Assembly (NCBI RefSeq): GCF_050947875.1
Contig: NC_134574.1
Location: 109,541,969 to 109,605,968 of the forward strand
Reading direction: 5' to 3'
Length of the DNA stretch: 64,000 nucleotides
DNA from: Dermacentor variabilis
Taxonomy: Eukaryota > Arthropoda > Arachnida > Ixodida > Ixodidae
In this document: piece after piece, positions 34,497-46,984 of the stretch
Numbering within the stretch: position 1 is the first letter of the stretch
Layout: each line of letters opens with the position of its first letter
The notes under the pieces: model-generated
What the model saw: the letters and a program-made list of their open reading frames with translations, nothing else
The model's database searches: none
Told to the model about the DNA's origin: nothing
Translations under genes and position numbers: made by a program

Positions 34497-34502
34497 AATA
34501 AA
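34497..34502 (+). promoter_or_regulatory. Poly(A) signal AATAAA of the LPMO gene
   Basis: Canonical hexamer 62 bp after the TAA of exon 4; supports the gene end. Confidence 0.6.
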
Positions 34503-35039
34503 CCGGTCTTTAATATATCCAAAGGCGAAAAAACTCCACGAGAAGGTTCCCTGTGTGATTTCCGGGAGGCCGAACGTATCTGTAAGAAATATTATGAAAC
34601 CAATGTGCGAAATACGCTTTTCCTTTGTGAACGGCATCATGATAGGGATGTCCGTGACGCGTGACAGTGAGGAGGTGAGTTCAAGGTATTCACCGCTGGC
34701 TATCCTGCACAAACATACGTTGTCCGAGATAGTTCCTATAATGCGGTACACTGCACGTTCCTGGCTTGCGAAAGCACACAGAAATCTTTTATGGAAATTT
34801 AGAATAATGTTGTACAGATGCTGCAAGTTTCAGATATTCATTCCATTTTCTCATTATTCAAACAAATAGGTAGCTGCCCAGGGAACCGGCGCAAAGGGGC
34901 TCAGAAAGCTGGATGTAGCAAGCGTCCCCCAACCAACTTTTTTTTGTTTACACAGCTCAACACCGCCTGAAGCGAAATAAAAGTTGTACAGAGGAGAATG
35001 CATTGCGGCTAGATGCTCTAAATAAACAGACTAGATATA
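34503..35039. other. No gene recognised
   Basis: 3' flank of the LPMO gene with no supported feature. Confidence 0.35.
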
Positions 35040-35265
35040 AAAGAAACGAGAAGAAAGGGGGGTTAACTGAGGGGCCCGATTTTTATTAGTCATATCACAA
35101 GAAGCCAACAAACGCTGACACCGAGGACAACATAGGGGAAATTACTTGTGCCTAATAAATGAAATAACTCTCTACAGTTTCATTTATTAAGCACAAGTAA
35201 TTTCTTCTATGTTGTTCTCGATGTCCGTGTTTGTTGGCTTTTTGTGATGTAGATATAAAAAGAAA
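35040..35265. mobile_element. Inverted pair of SINE tails (palindrome)
   Basis: Arms 35100-35165 and 35178-35243 are inverted copies (GAAGCCAACAAACGCTGACA against TGTCCGTGTTTGTTGGCTTT; AATTACTTGTGC against GCACAAGTAATT) around a 12-nt spacer. The arm is the 3' part of the tRNA-derived SINE found at 46806-47880; the heads are missing. Confidence 0.75.
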
Positions 35266-36164
35266 TATATACCGCCTACATATGAAAACATTAGGAACAT
35301 TAAAAGAAAATAATACGTACAACTTTTTGACTGTCAATAAAACATGTATTGTAAAACAGACGCGAGAGATATATATGACAGAAGAATCAATAAACGTGTT
35401 GCGAAGGTAGCTTCGAGGTTTTAATAAATGTATATCCATTTTCTTTTTAAAAACTTGATTAGAAGTGAGTTTATCAATTCATGTGATCACCGAGGAGCGT
35501 TGGTTAGGAAGTGTGCAATTTCATAAGCTATCTTTTTGTTTTCCATAGTTAATGTGACGTCTACCTATTTTGTAAATTCTGATCATACGTCTTGATGTAA
35601 TCTTTCCACAGATATTTGTTTAAAAGGATTTATGAAATTAAATTTTATTTAGTGACATACGACCACCGCTAGTTTCTTATACATTATGTAATTAATTCTT
35701 AGTTCAGGTTTTCTACAAAGTGGCACTGTATGAGAGCAAAAGGACACCCCAATGACACCCTTTAACTAAGTTCTTTTCGTAATAGATGTATATACAATCC
35801 AAGTTAGTTTTCTTTGTAGTTCCCTCACAGGAAGGCACTTATGAAAGTACGAATGAATATTTCCTTGGTAAATTTGCTTTTTTACCAAAATCGGCAATAA
35901 TTGGCTTAACGTACAAATTATATTTGATAGCCCAGGAAACTTTCGTCCATAAATAGCTAAAGAATATCCAGTAGTTTAAGTTTTTGTGAACGACATTACC
36001 AAAGAATTTATGCAAAGTAACGCAATTAATAGGTTGCCTTTTGAAATTATTAGTGCATTCGGTCTGAACTGTCTTCATACGAAGTCGAAGTGCAATATAA
36101 CTTTTTCTTAGCATTCAAATGCGACCTACTCGTTCCATAATATGCAAGTACATCTACAATTATT
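35266..36164. other. No gene recognised
   Basis: AT-rich, nothing supported. Confidence 0.35.
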
Positions 36165-36455
36165 AATTTCCTTTGGTGCTAACATATGAGGCAGAAACTT
36201 GGAGGTTATCATAGAAGCTCGAGATCAAGTTAAGTACCGCGCAATGAGCGATGAAGCGAAATATATTGGGCATAACCTTAAGAGACAAAAAGAGAGCGGT
36301 GTGGATCAGAGAGCAAACGGTGAGAGCCGATATTCTAGTTGACATTAGGAGAAAGAAATAGAGCTGGGCAGCCCATGTAATGCGTATGACAAATAAATGA
36401 TGTACCATTAGAGTTGCAGGATGGGTGACAAGAAAAAAGAAGCTATCACAAAGCT
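36165..36455 (+). pseudogene. RTE-type reverse transcriptase C-terminus, decayed
   Basis: A plus-strand frame starting near 36177 reads Val-Leu-Thr-Tyr-Glu-Ala-Glu-Thr-Trp-Arg-Leu-Ser, later ILGITLRDKKRAVWIREQTV, Arg-Ala-Asp-Ile-Leu-Val-Asp-Ile and Ser-Trp-Ala-Ala-His-Val-Met-Arg. It carries four in-frame stops (TAG, TGA, TAG, TGA). It aligns to the C-terminal RT region of the RTE copy at 13244-14341 (LTYGAETW, VSLRDKK, WVREQT, AGHVMR). Clearly diverged, so an older insertion or another subfamily. Confidence 0.75.
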
Positions 36456-36905
36456 GATTTGTTTCCTTGTAGTTGGTTCTTGAACGTAGTCAATACAGAG
36501 TGATTTAGCAAATAAAACACACGAAACGTATACTCCCTGTCACACAGACACACAAATGCTTTATATCAATTCAACGGCGTATAACTGGTAACAAACACTA
36601 ATAAAAAACACTGCTAAGTACGAAGTCTCCAACTAGTCTACAAACTCCATAATTAGATCACTGAAGTTCACACATCACCATAATATTCGCTGAGGGGTGT
36701 CGGAGGAGGTCACGCCTGGAATGGCGCAGGCGTCGAGAGGGTTGATGCTGAGGTAACCAGCTGGAATCAAGAGTTCGACGAAAACTCGTCTGGTAGGGAC
36801 TGCTCATAGTCAAGGGTGAAACGCAGGCCGACCAAAAACATTAAAAGAAGAGAAACCAATACGCTTCGGCTCCCATACAAGGCCCCCGGATGGGATCACC
36901 AGCAA

Positions 36906-36947
36906 TGATGAGCTTCACCAGCAATGAAAAGCTGGTGAAGCTCATCA
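36906..36947. repeat. Perfect 17-bp hairpin
   Basis: TGATGAGCTTCACCAGC and its exact inverse GCTGGTGAAGCTCATCA around an 8-nt loop (AATGAAAA). Confidence 0.85.
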
Positions 36948-37884
<937 letters not shown>

Positions 37885-39139
37885 GCTAAAAACATCATTG
37901 AACTTGCTCAATGAGATCAGTGGTTTTAAATGAAGTGCTAAAACGCTGTCTTGTTCGTGCCTATAAGTATAATGTATTTGTTTTCGCGACATTCATTTAG
38001 GCGGTTACATCTCAGCCGCAGGTTAATATCAATTGACCGTGTTCGTCTTCTCGCTTCTTTCGTCTTCGTCCCTTGCGCTGTCCCCAACCATGGATCAAAT
38101 AATCAAGCGCTGCCAGTGACTTATACAACGGAAAGATTATGCCCTGTAAAGAAAACATCCGTGTTTCTGCGTAAATGGTTTCGTCATTGATGTGGGGTAT
38201 TTTAACCGTGCCATTTATGTCGAGTAAAATTTGGCCTGCACCTAGAATTGATCCCCGAGGGCACATCGCTGAGGACATGTGGCGAATCACGCTCAAGTTA
38301 AAACACACAAGAGTATACCGAAGCCAGTTATCAGTAACTGCTTTGTAAATAATGCGCATATCTTCCCATTCTATAGTGACCAATCTTACTTAGAAGAATT
38401 ACATGGCTGGCAGAATCTGAAGCCTTACAAAAGTGTAAAAATATACTTAAACCCGATAACTAATTTTCTACGATTATATTATGCAACCTCATCTCGTTTC
38501 CTGCTGTAGTGGGAACTCGATAGCTTGTTTCTTTTTTTAATACAAGCTAATGCTGGGGTAATAATTTCATGCCTATCAAATTACCGACCAAGTGACTGCC
38601 TATATTAAGCTGTGCGACTTTTAAGCATATAACATTTCAGTACGTGAAATTACACAGACTACAGCTATGTTAAAGGGGCCCTGCAACAATTTTCTTAAAC
38701 ATAGTAAGCAAACGTTACCGATGTGTCGTAGACGCTGTTTTGAACATGAAGAACCATATATTACTGCACTGCATGCCGCAGAGAATGTACAACAAACTTC
38801 TGTCAAATTCAAGGAAAAATTCCTTGCTCTTGCTTTCTCAATGTCGTCATGCAGCTTCATCAAAAGCAGCCGGACCCGCTAACGATATCGGTTGAATATG
38901 TGATCATGAGCGCCTTCTCGGTATAATATAATTGCTGATTTTGAGTTAAATAAATGAAAAATATATTTGTCTGCGATCTCGAAAAAACAGGAAAAAAATG
39001 ATTTCTTCTTTGCACTGCGAGTAGATGCGTGTGCTGCATATGGCCTCCGAGATGGCAGTAGTGTGCTGCGTAGCGTAGTCTACCGCGGCTGCCACGGGGT
39101 GGTGCGACGAGCCCTTTTACCGTAAGGTCCCTCGTAAGG
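37885..39139. other. No gene; possible TTAA-flanked repeat from 38669
   Basis: From 38669 the sequence GTTAAAGGGGCCCTGCAACA looks like the end of a dispersed tick repeat, but a matching second terminus was not found. Confidence 0.3.
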
Positions 39140-39213
39140 GCGCAGCGGTGGCGTAGAGGTAGAACACCCGCCTCGCGGGGAAGAGGTCCGTGGTTCGAAT
39201 TCCGGTGCCGCGC
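39140..39213 (+). repeat. tRNA-like head of the RTE LINE (copy 2)
   Basis: 74 nt. The first seven bases (GCGCAGC) pair with the last seven (GCCGCGC) with one mismatch. A-box-like TGGCGTAGAGGTAGAAC, an anticodon-like arm around CTC, and B-box GGTTCGAATTCC are visible. The T stem is imperfect, so this is tRNA-derived, not a tRNA gene. Confidence 0.7.
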
Positions 39214-39624
39214 AATTTTCCACCGGATTAAAAAAAAAGCCGCGTGTTGATAAAATTGCATAAACAGGCCTGAAGTGCGGCCTGATGCCGGTGACCAGAA
39301 TCGGTAACGCACTCCCTCACCAGAGCAGGATTGGCCACCCTGGTGCAGTACTTGGCCACAACCTGCATTTGAACACGAAAATCAAACCCCGGTCCTCAGT
39401 CCCCAGCAGCTGCGAAGCAATGACCACGGCGACAGTCAGACCTGCGACGCAGCAGACCGTGCTAAGAATCCCTGGCTCCGGACAAGACGCCATTGGAATA
39501 TGAACCTGGCAACGTTTAACGCTAGAACGTTATCTAGTGAGGTGAGTCTAGCAGTGCTATTGGAAGAATTAGACGGCAGTAAATGGGATATAATAGGGCT
39601 CAGTGAAGTTAGGAGGCACATACA

Positions 39625-40133
39625 GTGCTAGAAAACGGGCAGGTCCTGTGCTACTGGGGCTTAGCGGAGAGACAAGTACTAGGAGTCGGATTCCTGATTA
39701 ATAAGAATATAGCTGGTAACATACCGGAATTCTATAGCATTAACGAGAGAGTGGCAGGTCTTCTTGTGAAACTTAATAAGAGGTACAAAATGAAGGTTGT
39801 ACAGGTCTACGCCCCTACATGCAGTCATGATGACCAGGAAGTCGAAAGCTTCTATGAAGACGTCGAATCGGCGATGGGTATAGTGAAAACAAAATACACT
39901 ATACTGATGGGCGACTTCAATGCCAAGGTAGGCAAGAAGCAGGCTGGAGACAAGGCAGCGGGGGAATATGGCATAGGCACTAGGAATAGCAGGGGAGAGT
40001 TATTAGTAGAGTTGGCGGAACAGAATAATATGCGGATAATGAACACCTTCTTCCGCAAGCGGGATAGCCGAAAGTGGACGTGGAGGAGCCCGAAAGGCGA
40101 GACTAGAAATGAAATAGACTCCATACTCTGCAA
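39625..40133 (+). pseudogene. RTE AP-like endonuclease fragment
   Basis: Open from 39625 with LGVGFLINKNIAGNI, VVQVYAPTCSHDDQEVESFY, the catalytic ILMGDFNAKVG, and WTWRSPKGETRNEID, all shared with 15185-15976. The N-terminal part upstream of 39625 is out of frame (a short deletion near 39615), and the Ser-Asp-His end of the domain is missing. Confidence 0.8.
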
Positions 40134-41425
40134 GATAGCGACATCTGCGGCGCGCGCCACCTAGGAAGTTCCTGTAGCAGACGGTGCCCAAGCTAAACCG
40201 CGGCGCCGCGGCATTCGTGAGGTGAAAAAATATCTGCACACGCACGGAAATGTTTGACTGTGGTTAAAAATGAAAGAAGGGCCCGAACTGCTAAATCTCG
40301 TTTTTTACTTTCAAATGAGCGCTGAAAGAAAGACGCCCAAGAGAGCGGAATGAGGGCTTGATCGCCTCGATTCCGCACGTTTACCTTTCGTTCGTTTGCG
40401 CTCAATCACTGCCTTCAGCGCTCAATCACTGCTCAATCACTGCCGCGAGCCTTGGTTGCGCTTAATCCCATTTGCTCTGTGAATTATTTTGCTTGTAAGT
40501 GTGCTGCGTACACATAGCGGTTACTTTCAACGAAGAATTCAGGCAAAAAATAGGGCTGACAGTCGCTTGGACCACAAAACTTTCGACATAACGTCGCTGA
40601 AACGTTGGTTCAGTGCTACGAGCCAGTGCAACTGTCGTGACATTCAGAAGCGGTGGTATGGATCGTGTCAGCGAGTCTCCTCGACTGTGTTCGGGCTGCC
40701 AGCGCGATCTAATCTCGCGGCACGCCAACATCGAGCGTAGTGCGTGCGCGAGTGTGAATGCGGTTGGCTGTTCTCGTGAACCGTGCGACGTCACCACGTA
40801 AACTTGAATCATTACACGCATTGTTGTGGTCATGCCTTTTCGCCTCCGTGCACCGCTAAAGCCCCGTAAGAATTAGAGGGCCCTTGTACGAAACGCACAC
40901 GGATTGGCCTAGCTATTACTGTATTGTGTTTTGATGGAGATCCGTGTATCGCTTCTGGCGTTTTTCTTATGTTAATTTGCATTTGTGTGTTTTTCATCAG
41001 TAAAATGGCATCGCCGATTACTGAAACTTCTGCAAGTGTAAGGGAAACTTCGAAGGAACGAGCTCGCAGCTGTATGTAATGTACTTTGATATATTGTATT
41101 ATACTTTATTATTTGATGGCCAGTATCAGTGGCTATGCAGTATTTGTTTTTAAAAACAGAGTAATGTAGGCACTGAGGAATATATTTATTCACATATGCA
41201 ACGCACAAAATACGATTGGGATATGTAAAGTTGCAAATGACTTTTTGGAGATATTGTAAAGCGCAGTTGACAACGCTCGCACAAACACAGGAAAGTGTGA
41301 AAGTAGAATTCGCTGCTGAAATCTGTGATTTTTGTATCGCATGTAACGCAATGCGCATATTTGTCAGCGAGTTCATGCGCTTCTGCCCCACTATTTACTT
41401 GCATGCTAGGTCATACTGCACTTGC
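40134..41425. other. No gene recognised
   Basis: Mixed non-coding sequence. GC-rich words near 40140-40210 look repeat-derived but were not assigned. Confidence 0.3.
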
Positions 41426-42345
41426 TAAGCCAACGGGCTCATTATAAACTAAAATCAATGATCTCCACAAATTTCGGCCGTCAACATTCATGCGCGTGAA
41501 TGAAAAAAAAGATTATGGGGTTTTACGTACCAAAACCACTTTCTGATTATGAGGCACGCCGTAGTGGAGGACTCCGGAAATTTGGACCACCTGGGGTTCT
41601 TTAACGTGCAGCTAAATCTAAGTACACGGGTGTTTTCGCATTTAGCCCCCATCGAAATGCGGCCGCCGTGAGCGGGATTCGATCCCGCGACCTCATGCTC
41701 AGCAGTCCAACACCATAGCCGCTGAGCAACCACGGCGGGTGCGTGAATGAAATACTATCGCAGCTCTGCACACACACGTGTATACTTTCTCTCGCACCTT
41801 CGTATTGCTCTACGTTACTTTCGTCGCATAGTCGTGCAGTTACGGATATGGTTCTGTCTTTCCGTCCAATTCCATGCGACCACATTTATCTTCTGGTTAG
41901 GTTTTGTTTGCCGCGCGGGATGCAAAATAACTTCTTGCCGTCCTCCGTCTGACCTCGGCACCCACCCGCACAGCAACAAGACATTTCGGTCCTTCGCATC
42001 CTCGGTCATACTGAGCTATTCAGCGGGCTCCATAACGAACTAAAATAAATCATCTCCGCAAACTTCGGCCATGAACATTCATGCGCGCGAGTGAAATACT
42101 ATCACAGCTCGACGCACGTACGTGTATACTTTCTATCGCACCTTTGTATCGTTCTATGTTACTTGCGTCGCATAGTCGTGCAGTTACCGGCCGTTCAAAG
42201 TCCTTCCGTCCAATTCTGTGCAAGCGTACCTTTCTTCTGGTTAGGTTCTGGTTGCCGTGCGGGATGTAAAATTACTTCTTGCCATCGTTCGTCCGGTTTC
42301 GGCACCCAACCGCACAGCAACAATGCCATTCGGCCCTCCCGGAAC
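41426..42345. repeat. Tandem array, unit about 340 bp, split by a SINE
   Basis: Unit ends sharing CTCCGCAAACTTCGGCC-TGAACATTCATGCGCG lie at 41426-41503 and 42025-42090; the body TACTATC-CAGCTC through GTCGCATAGTCGTGCAGTTA to CGCACAGCAACAA occurs at 41751 and again at 42095. So about 2.2 units are present, with the SINE at 41504-41740 inserted at the first boundary. Confidence 0.75.
41504..41740 (-). mobile_element. Ruka-type tRNA-derived SINE
   Basis: The head (minus strand) has CCCGCCGTGGTTGCTCAGCG, the B-box GGATCGAATCCC, then GCGGCCGCATTTCGATGGGG, TTTAGCTGCACGTTAAAGAA and a tail CGTAAAACCCC. It is flanked by a perfect 10-bp target duplication, GCGTGAATGA (41494-41503 and 41741-41750). Confidence 0.92.
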
Positions 42346-42885
42346 GAAATTATCGCATTACTGTGCATAGCACAACAGGCGAAACGCACGCATCGCGCCC
42401 AGCGCGCAGGAACGTTCATGGCGGCAAAGGGGCGGAACAAGATCACATGCCACCGATTAGCCTATCGCTGGAGTCGTCGGCTGGATCAAAGCCTTTCTGT
42501 ACTTTAGAATCATTGAGGGATTTTATTTTACCGCCACGACAGTGAACTTCTTGCCGGAGGCTTTGTCGTCTTTTCTTCGCTGCTGTGTAGCTTCCACCCT
42601 GCTAGCGGATGAGAAAAGAGAGAGAAAGCCAGGAATCCCTGTGATAGCTCCGCTTATAGTGGAAGGATTAGAAACATCTTTGCGGCATGCGATTTGCGAG
42701 ACAACGTCCTTCAATAGTGAGGCCATGCTATCATTAGTCAGAAAAAGTGTTTCAGTGCCCTTTTAACGGGCTAATCAGAGGAATATCCAGTGCAGTTGAA
42801 AATAGGAGCCAGAGCAATGACTTCCGCTATTCCTTTGATATCTACGAACGGCAATACCATCCCTACTGGGGGCGCTGTTATTGCG
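42346..42885. other. No gene recognised
   Basis: Nothing supported. Confidence 0.3.
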
Positions 42886-43079
42886 AATGAATGAATAAAG
42901 CCTTTATTTTAAGGAAGGGGACGGCTCTAGGCCGCTGATGGGGATTAGGAGGGAAGGGAATGTGGGTACCCAGACTGTTGGCTGAAACACTTCTTCATCT
43001 CAGTCTGGGATCTTCCGCTTTATGCAGGCTCAGGTGCATGTTCAGTTCCGCCGCTCTCACATTGGCTGATCGACCCCTT

Positions 43080-43745
43080 CTACACTACTTGAAACAGGCC
43101 ACTTTGTCTGCCATATGTCGCAATGGCTTTCTGTGTTTCAGGGTTAGTTTGTATTGCAATTCCTAGTGTTCTAATGTCTCCGTGTAGTAGATGCTGAATG
43201 TTGGATCTCCCTTGTGAAAAAGCAGCACAGCTCCAAATGAGGTGTTGCAAGTCTGCTCTGCATGACTCCTGGCAATGTGTACATCGGGTGTAAGTCTTCG
43301 CAATCGTAGCTTGTCTGGGTTGGTGCCATTTCTCAAGTATGTGTGGTGTGTATGCCGCGTTGGCCATAACCTTATTCAAGAAAACCTCTTCCGTGCGGGT
43401 AAGCCCGCCTTTGTCGTCAAACACATGTACTGGTGTAGCTTCTAATAATCTCCGTTTACTGTCTGCTTTTATTTTAGTACGAATGTAATGCATCAGTGCT
43501 CTGCTAGGGGAGTCTGCGGCCAATATCTTTAGGTAAGGATTTTGGTCCGCGGCGTTTGGCGAGGAAATGGAGTGTGGGGAGCTGTACGCGTAATCAAGCC
43601 CACCCGCTTGCGCGGCAGCTGCGTGAGCGGCTGTGTTTCCCCCATCCGTGCCGGTGTGCCCCGGTGTCCATAGGATTTTAACATTTGTCCCATTGTCCTG
43701 TATTCTCTTTAGCTTTTTTTCTGGTGTCGTTGGCCACAGCATCAT
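43080..43745 (-). pseudogene. LINE RNase H C-terminus and zinc-binding tail
   Basis: Begins in the RNase H (KILWTPGHTGTDGGNTAAHA, with the conserved His and Asp) and ends in a Cys/His cluster (RCTHCQESCRADLQHLIWSC), the CCHC-type motif often found after LINE RNase H. Confidence 0.8.
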
Positions 43746-44673
43746 CTGTCGTAGGCCCCGTTAATTCGCCCACTGCTTCGTACGAATCAGTAAGGATCCG
43801 ATAATTATTTCGCACACTCTGCTCTACAATGTCTCCCATGTCAATGGGAATGGTGTTGACCGCTCCCCATTTAGCTAAGAGCTCAGCGTGCAAGGTTGCA
43901 CCCCCAGGAAGCTGACATGTGTGATAGCCATTGTGTTGGGGTGCAGATGTGCTAACCCAGGCCATGCTTGCTATGTCGTTTGTGATTGCAGCGTCCGTGT
44001 AGATGTCAGTGGTGTGCTGCGGAGTGCTTAATCCCAATCTCTTTTCAAATATTTTTCTAGCTTCCGCGTTTCGTCTGGCGATAGGGCGTTGTTGCCTCCG
44101 TATGCCCAGTGGTGCTTCCCATGGTGGCGTTATGGTCGCTTCCGCGGGCTCTGGCTTCGCATGGACTTGTTTATCCCATGCCATGATCTGTTTTCCTTGG
44201 GTCGTGTTTTCCAACCGGGATCGCATTCGAATGCGTGCTTCACTGATTATGTCCCGTATGGGTGGAATCACTACGAGCTTGAGCAGGTCCTCGTTCCTCG
44301 TGTGCTTCGGTAGCCCAGTGATCGTACGGAGGGTGTGCCTGTTTAACTTTTCGATGTCGCCGAGGTCTCGTTCAGAGAATTCGTACAAGGGTGCCCCGTA
44401 AAGAATCCTTCCAACCGCGACCGCTTTTGCAAGCGTTTGGCACGCTTTCTGACGCGCTCCGCCATACTTGCTCGATATTCGTCTAACCATGTGCAACAGC
44501 GGTCTCCATTTTTGCTTTAGTTTGCGAATCCATAGCTGGGGGCTGTTGCAGCTAGCAATCTGTGCTCCAAGAATCCTAATTTGTCCATTGGCCGACGTAA
44601 TATCGCTTTGGCCGATGTGTAAAGTGATCAGCTTGTTTACATTGGTTGCTTTCTTTCCGTCTACGCTGATCAA
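43678..44673 (-). pseudogene. LINE RT connector and RNase H N-terminus
   Basis: 331 codons from the RT thumb (IRILGAQIASCNSPQLWIRK, ILYGAPLYEFSERDLGDIEK, LNRHTLRTITGLPKHT) to the RNase H residues Tyr-Thr-Asp, Leu-His-Ala-Glu-Leu and Leu-Thr-Asp-Ser-Tyr-Glu-Ala. It overlaps the next piece in another frame: a frameshift inside RNase H. Confidence 0.8.
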
Positions 44674-45222
44674 TTCTGTCTTCTCTGGCGAGAGTTGCAG
44701 TGTCCGAGGTTATCTAAAGTGTTGCTAAGGCTCAGGATCGCTGCTTGCAGCTCAGTTTGCATGATCTGTATGTCGGAATAATCCGCCGCATCCGTCCATA
44801 TTGTTATATCGTCGGCGTAAATAGTAAAACGGGCTGAAGTGTCTCGCTCAAGACTTTCTGCCACACGTGTCATGGCCAGATTGAATAGCATAGGTCCGAG
44901 GATGGAGCCCTGGGGCACTCCCCTATCCAAGTAATAGGTCTTCGGACTCCATCCCGGTGCCTTGCCATGGAGCTGAATTGGTCTGCTTTGAAGGAAGCTA
45001 CGTATTCAATTGTATGTTCTTTGGCTAGGGTACCTGGTTGCCAGTTCCTGTAAGATGGCCTCTTGCTTCACGTTATCGAATGCTTTACGCATATCGACTG
45101 CTAGAATATAGTCAGGCATCTGTTTGCGAGACTTACGGTTGATCACTCTGCGGAGCAACCAGAGGCAGTCATGTGTGCCCATGTTCGGCCGAAAACCTGC
45201 CTGCGCAGGATTGCGAAGAAAC
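44670..45222 (-). pseudogene. LINE reverse transcriptase core
   Basis: The open piece 44670-44930 holds GVPQGSILGP and the intact catalytic Tyr-Ala-Asp-Asp. Upstream pieces to 45222 give the fingers and LAVDMRKAFDNVKQ, broken by stops and a frameshift. Confidence 0.8.
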
Positions 45223-45832
45223 TTATTTCGCTCTTGCTATCAGAAGTTAGAACAATTGAGTTTGATTTCCTCTAACCTAAATAAGTTATAGGTTCTGTAT
45301 TAGGACTACAAAAAGTGTTAGTTTATCTACAAGTCAAGAAATTGGTGCTGAGTTTGTTTCCTATTATGTCCCTATGTAGTCAACACCATCACTTCAATAG
45401 GTGACAATGAGGCTGTGTTGCTTTGGCTACATAGTAGATTATTTACTACGGTCCAGTTTTCTTTGGGGCTTTAGAGAACTTCTTTAGGCAAAACAGATAT
45501 TGCGTGCTAGTTTGATATGAGCTCGAAAGTTACTTCTCACTTTTTCTCTTCACGGAAGAGTTCTGCGTCTCATGTTTTCATTAATTAGCTAACATTTAAT
45601 TTCTCTTTCTTTTATTTTCTTTTTTTTTTCGTAAAGTGCTGCAGTCGTCCAAGGCTTCCTAAGTTTTTTTTTTTTTTACATTTCTTCAAACATCGCTCTG
45701 GAAAAGTTCTGTTGTATAGATTTTTGAGACGATCGAGCTAGAAGCGTATCGAACAATTTACGAGGATATTTTTTTTTCTTGGAACATCAGCCATGTTTCA
45801 TTTCCGTACAAGTCAGCAAGAGTAACACTTAC
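45223..45832. other. No gene recognised
   Basis: T-rich, nothing supported. Confidence 0.3.
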
Positions 45833-45996
45833 ATCGTCAGATTTCCTGTATAGTCGAATCGGCTTTTCCATATCAGATCGAGTTGCGAAACGAAGGAGAG
45901 GTGCAAAATCAACGGGACGCCACGGGACAAAGCTATGCGTATCGCTTTCAAGATCTGCCCTTTCATTCCGGGGGTCGTCTGCCAAATAAAAATTCA
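45833..45996 (-). CDS. Candidate internal exon, unidentified protein
   Basis: Acceptor gcgtgttcag and strong donor GACGAT then gtaagt bound 164 nt, phase 1 in and 0 out, all open. The 55 residues include FYLADDPRNERADLESDTHS, then FVPWRPVDFAPLLRFATRSD and Met-Glu-Lys-Pro-Ile-Arg-Leu-Tyr-Arg-Lys-Ser-Asp-Asp. It reads like real protein but no family is recognised. The phases do not connect directly to the exon at 50966-51222. Confidence 0.35.
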
Positions 45997-46805
45997 CTGA
46001 ACACGCATTACTTTGAGTTAGAGTGAGGCGCAGCATTGCCCAGTGGTAATAAGCAAAACTCACATATTAGTGCTATCATTTCTTTTATCTTACTTCATTT
46101 TAGTTCATTTATTTTCATTAGTAGCGTGTATAGAAAGGTGAAGTATGAATACAAATTCAGAGGTCTCGAAATAATAGTGTCGGGGGATGCTCCTAACAGA
46201 AAACAAATAGGAATGAGGAAGAAATGTGGGAAAAAGTGGTTGCTAGCAATATACGGGGGTTCTCTTAATTACCAACAGTGGCATAATAAAACGCAAAAAA
46301 AAACAAAGATGTGTGGCAGCAAGTGATTGTTAAGGGACATTACAAATGAAGCTGTGAATGCTGTTTGTGGAGAATGAAATACTAATAATATTGTATTCGA
46401 TGCAATTCTGTCGGATGCGAAAAATGATAGTGTGATCATTGTAAGGAATGCATGCGTTAATATTGGGCAAAATTATTAATGAATAATAAAGATAAGAACA
46501 ATCCAACTACTGATCCCTAGGAAACGCTTCTGTTAATAATTTTGGAGAAAGAAACAACCATTCACTTGAACTATTTGTGGCCGGTCGACAATTAAGCGCA
46601 CAAGTTTGGGCCATGAATGCCATAAGATGGCAGTTATGGAACAATGAAGTGATTAATTGTATTGAACGCCTTAGTAAAATCAACGAACAAAGCACCGACT
46701 AAAAGGCTTTCTTTACTGGCTAATAGGTCATCGCCCTTGTCACTCATGCGCGTCTATTTCTAAAGGCCCTGCAATATTAAGTGAATAATACCAAGGACAT
46801 ATATG
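45997..46805. other. No gene recognised
   Basis: AT-rich, nothing supported. Confidence 0.3.
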
Positions 46806-46984
46806 AACGAGAAGAAAGGGGGCTAACCGAGGTGGCTGATTTTTATTAACCATGTCATACGAAGCCAACAAGCAAAACACGAAGGATAGCATGGGGAAAT
46901 TCCTTCTAGTTACTGATTGATTTAAAGAAATGATAAATTAATGGAAATGAAAGTGGAAGAAAAAACAACTTGCCGCAGATGGAG

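Larger units (their letters stand above)
39140..40133 (+). mobile_element. RTE-type LINE, 3' truncated, with tRNA-like head (copy 2)
   Basis: Order: tRNA-like head (39140-39213), 5' UTR matching the RTE copy at 13213-16373, then the endonuclease frame, breaking off near 40133 before the RT. RTE copies are usually truncated at the 5' end; here the 5' part is kept and the 3' part lost, so a later deletion or rearrangement removed the rest. Confidence 0.8.
42886..45222 (-). mobile_element. RNase H-bearing non-LTR retrotransposon, 5' truncated
   Basis: On the minus strand: RT from about 45222 (Phe-Arg-Pro-Asn-Met-Gly-Thr-His-Asp), through LAVDMRKAFDNVKQEAI, DRGVPQGSILGPMLFNLAMT and FTIYADDITIW, then connector, RNase H, Cys-rich tail, 3' UTR and an (ATTC)n-like end at 42886-42898 next to AATAAAGG. 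It differs in sequence from the LINEs at 10053-12560 and 52748-53672. Several frameshifts divide the coding region. Confidence 0.85.

Noticed and set aside
39140..39213. Functional tRNA gene
   Set aside because: Imperfect T stem, repeated as head of RTE elements; tRNA-derived repeat instead. The same holds for 29632, 46985, 47673 and 52467.
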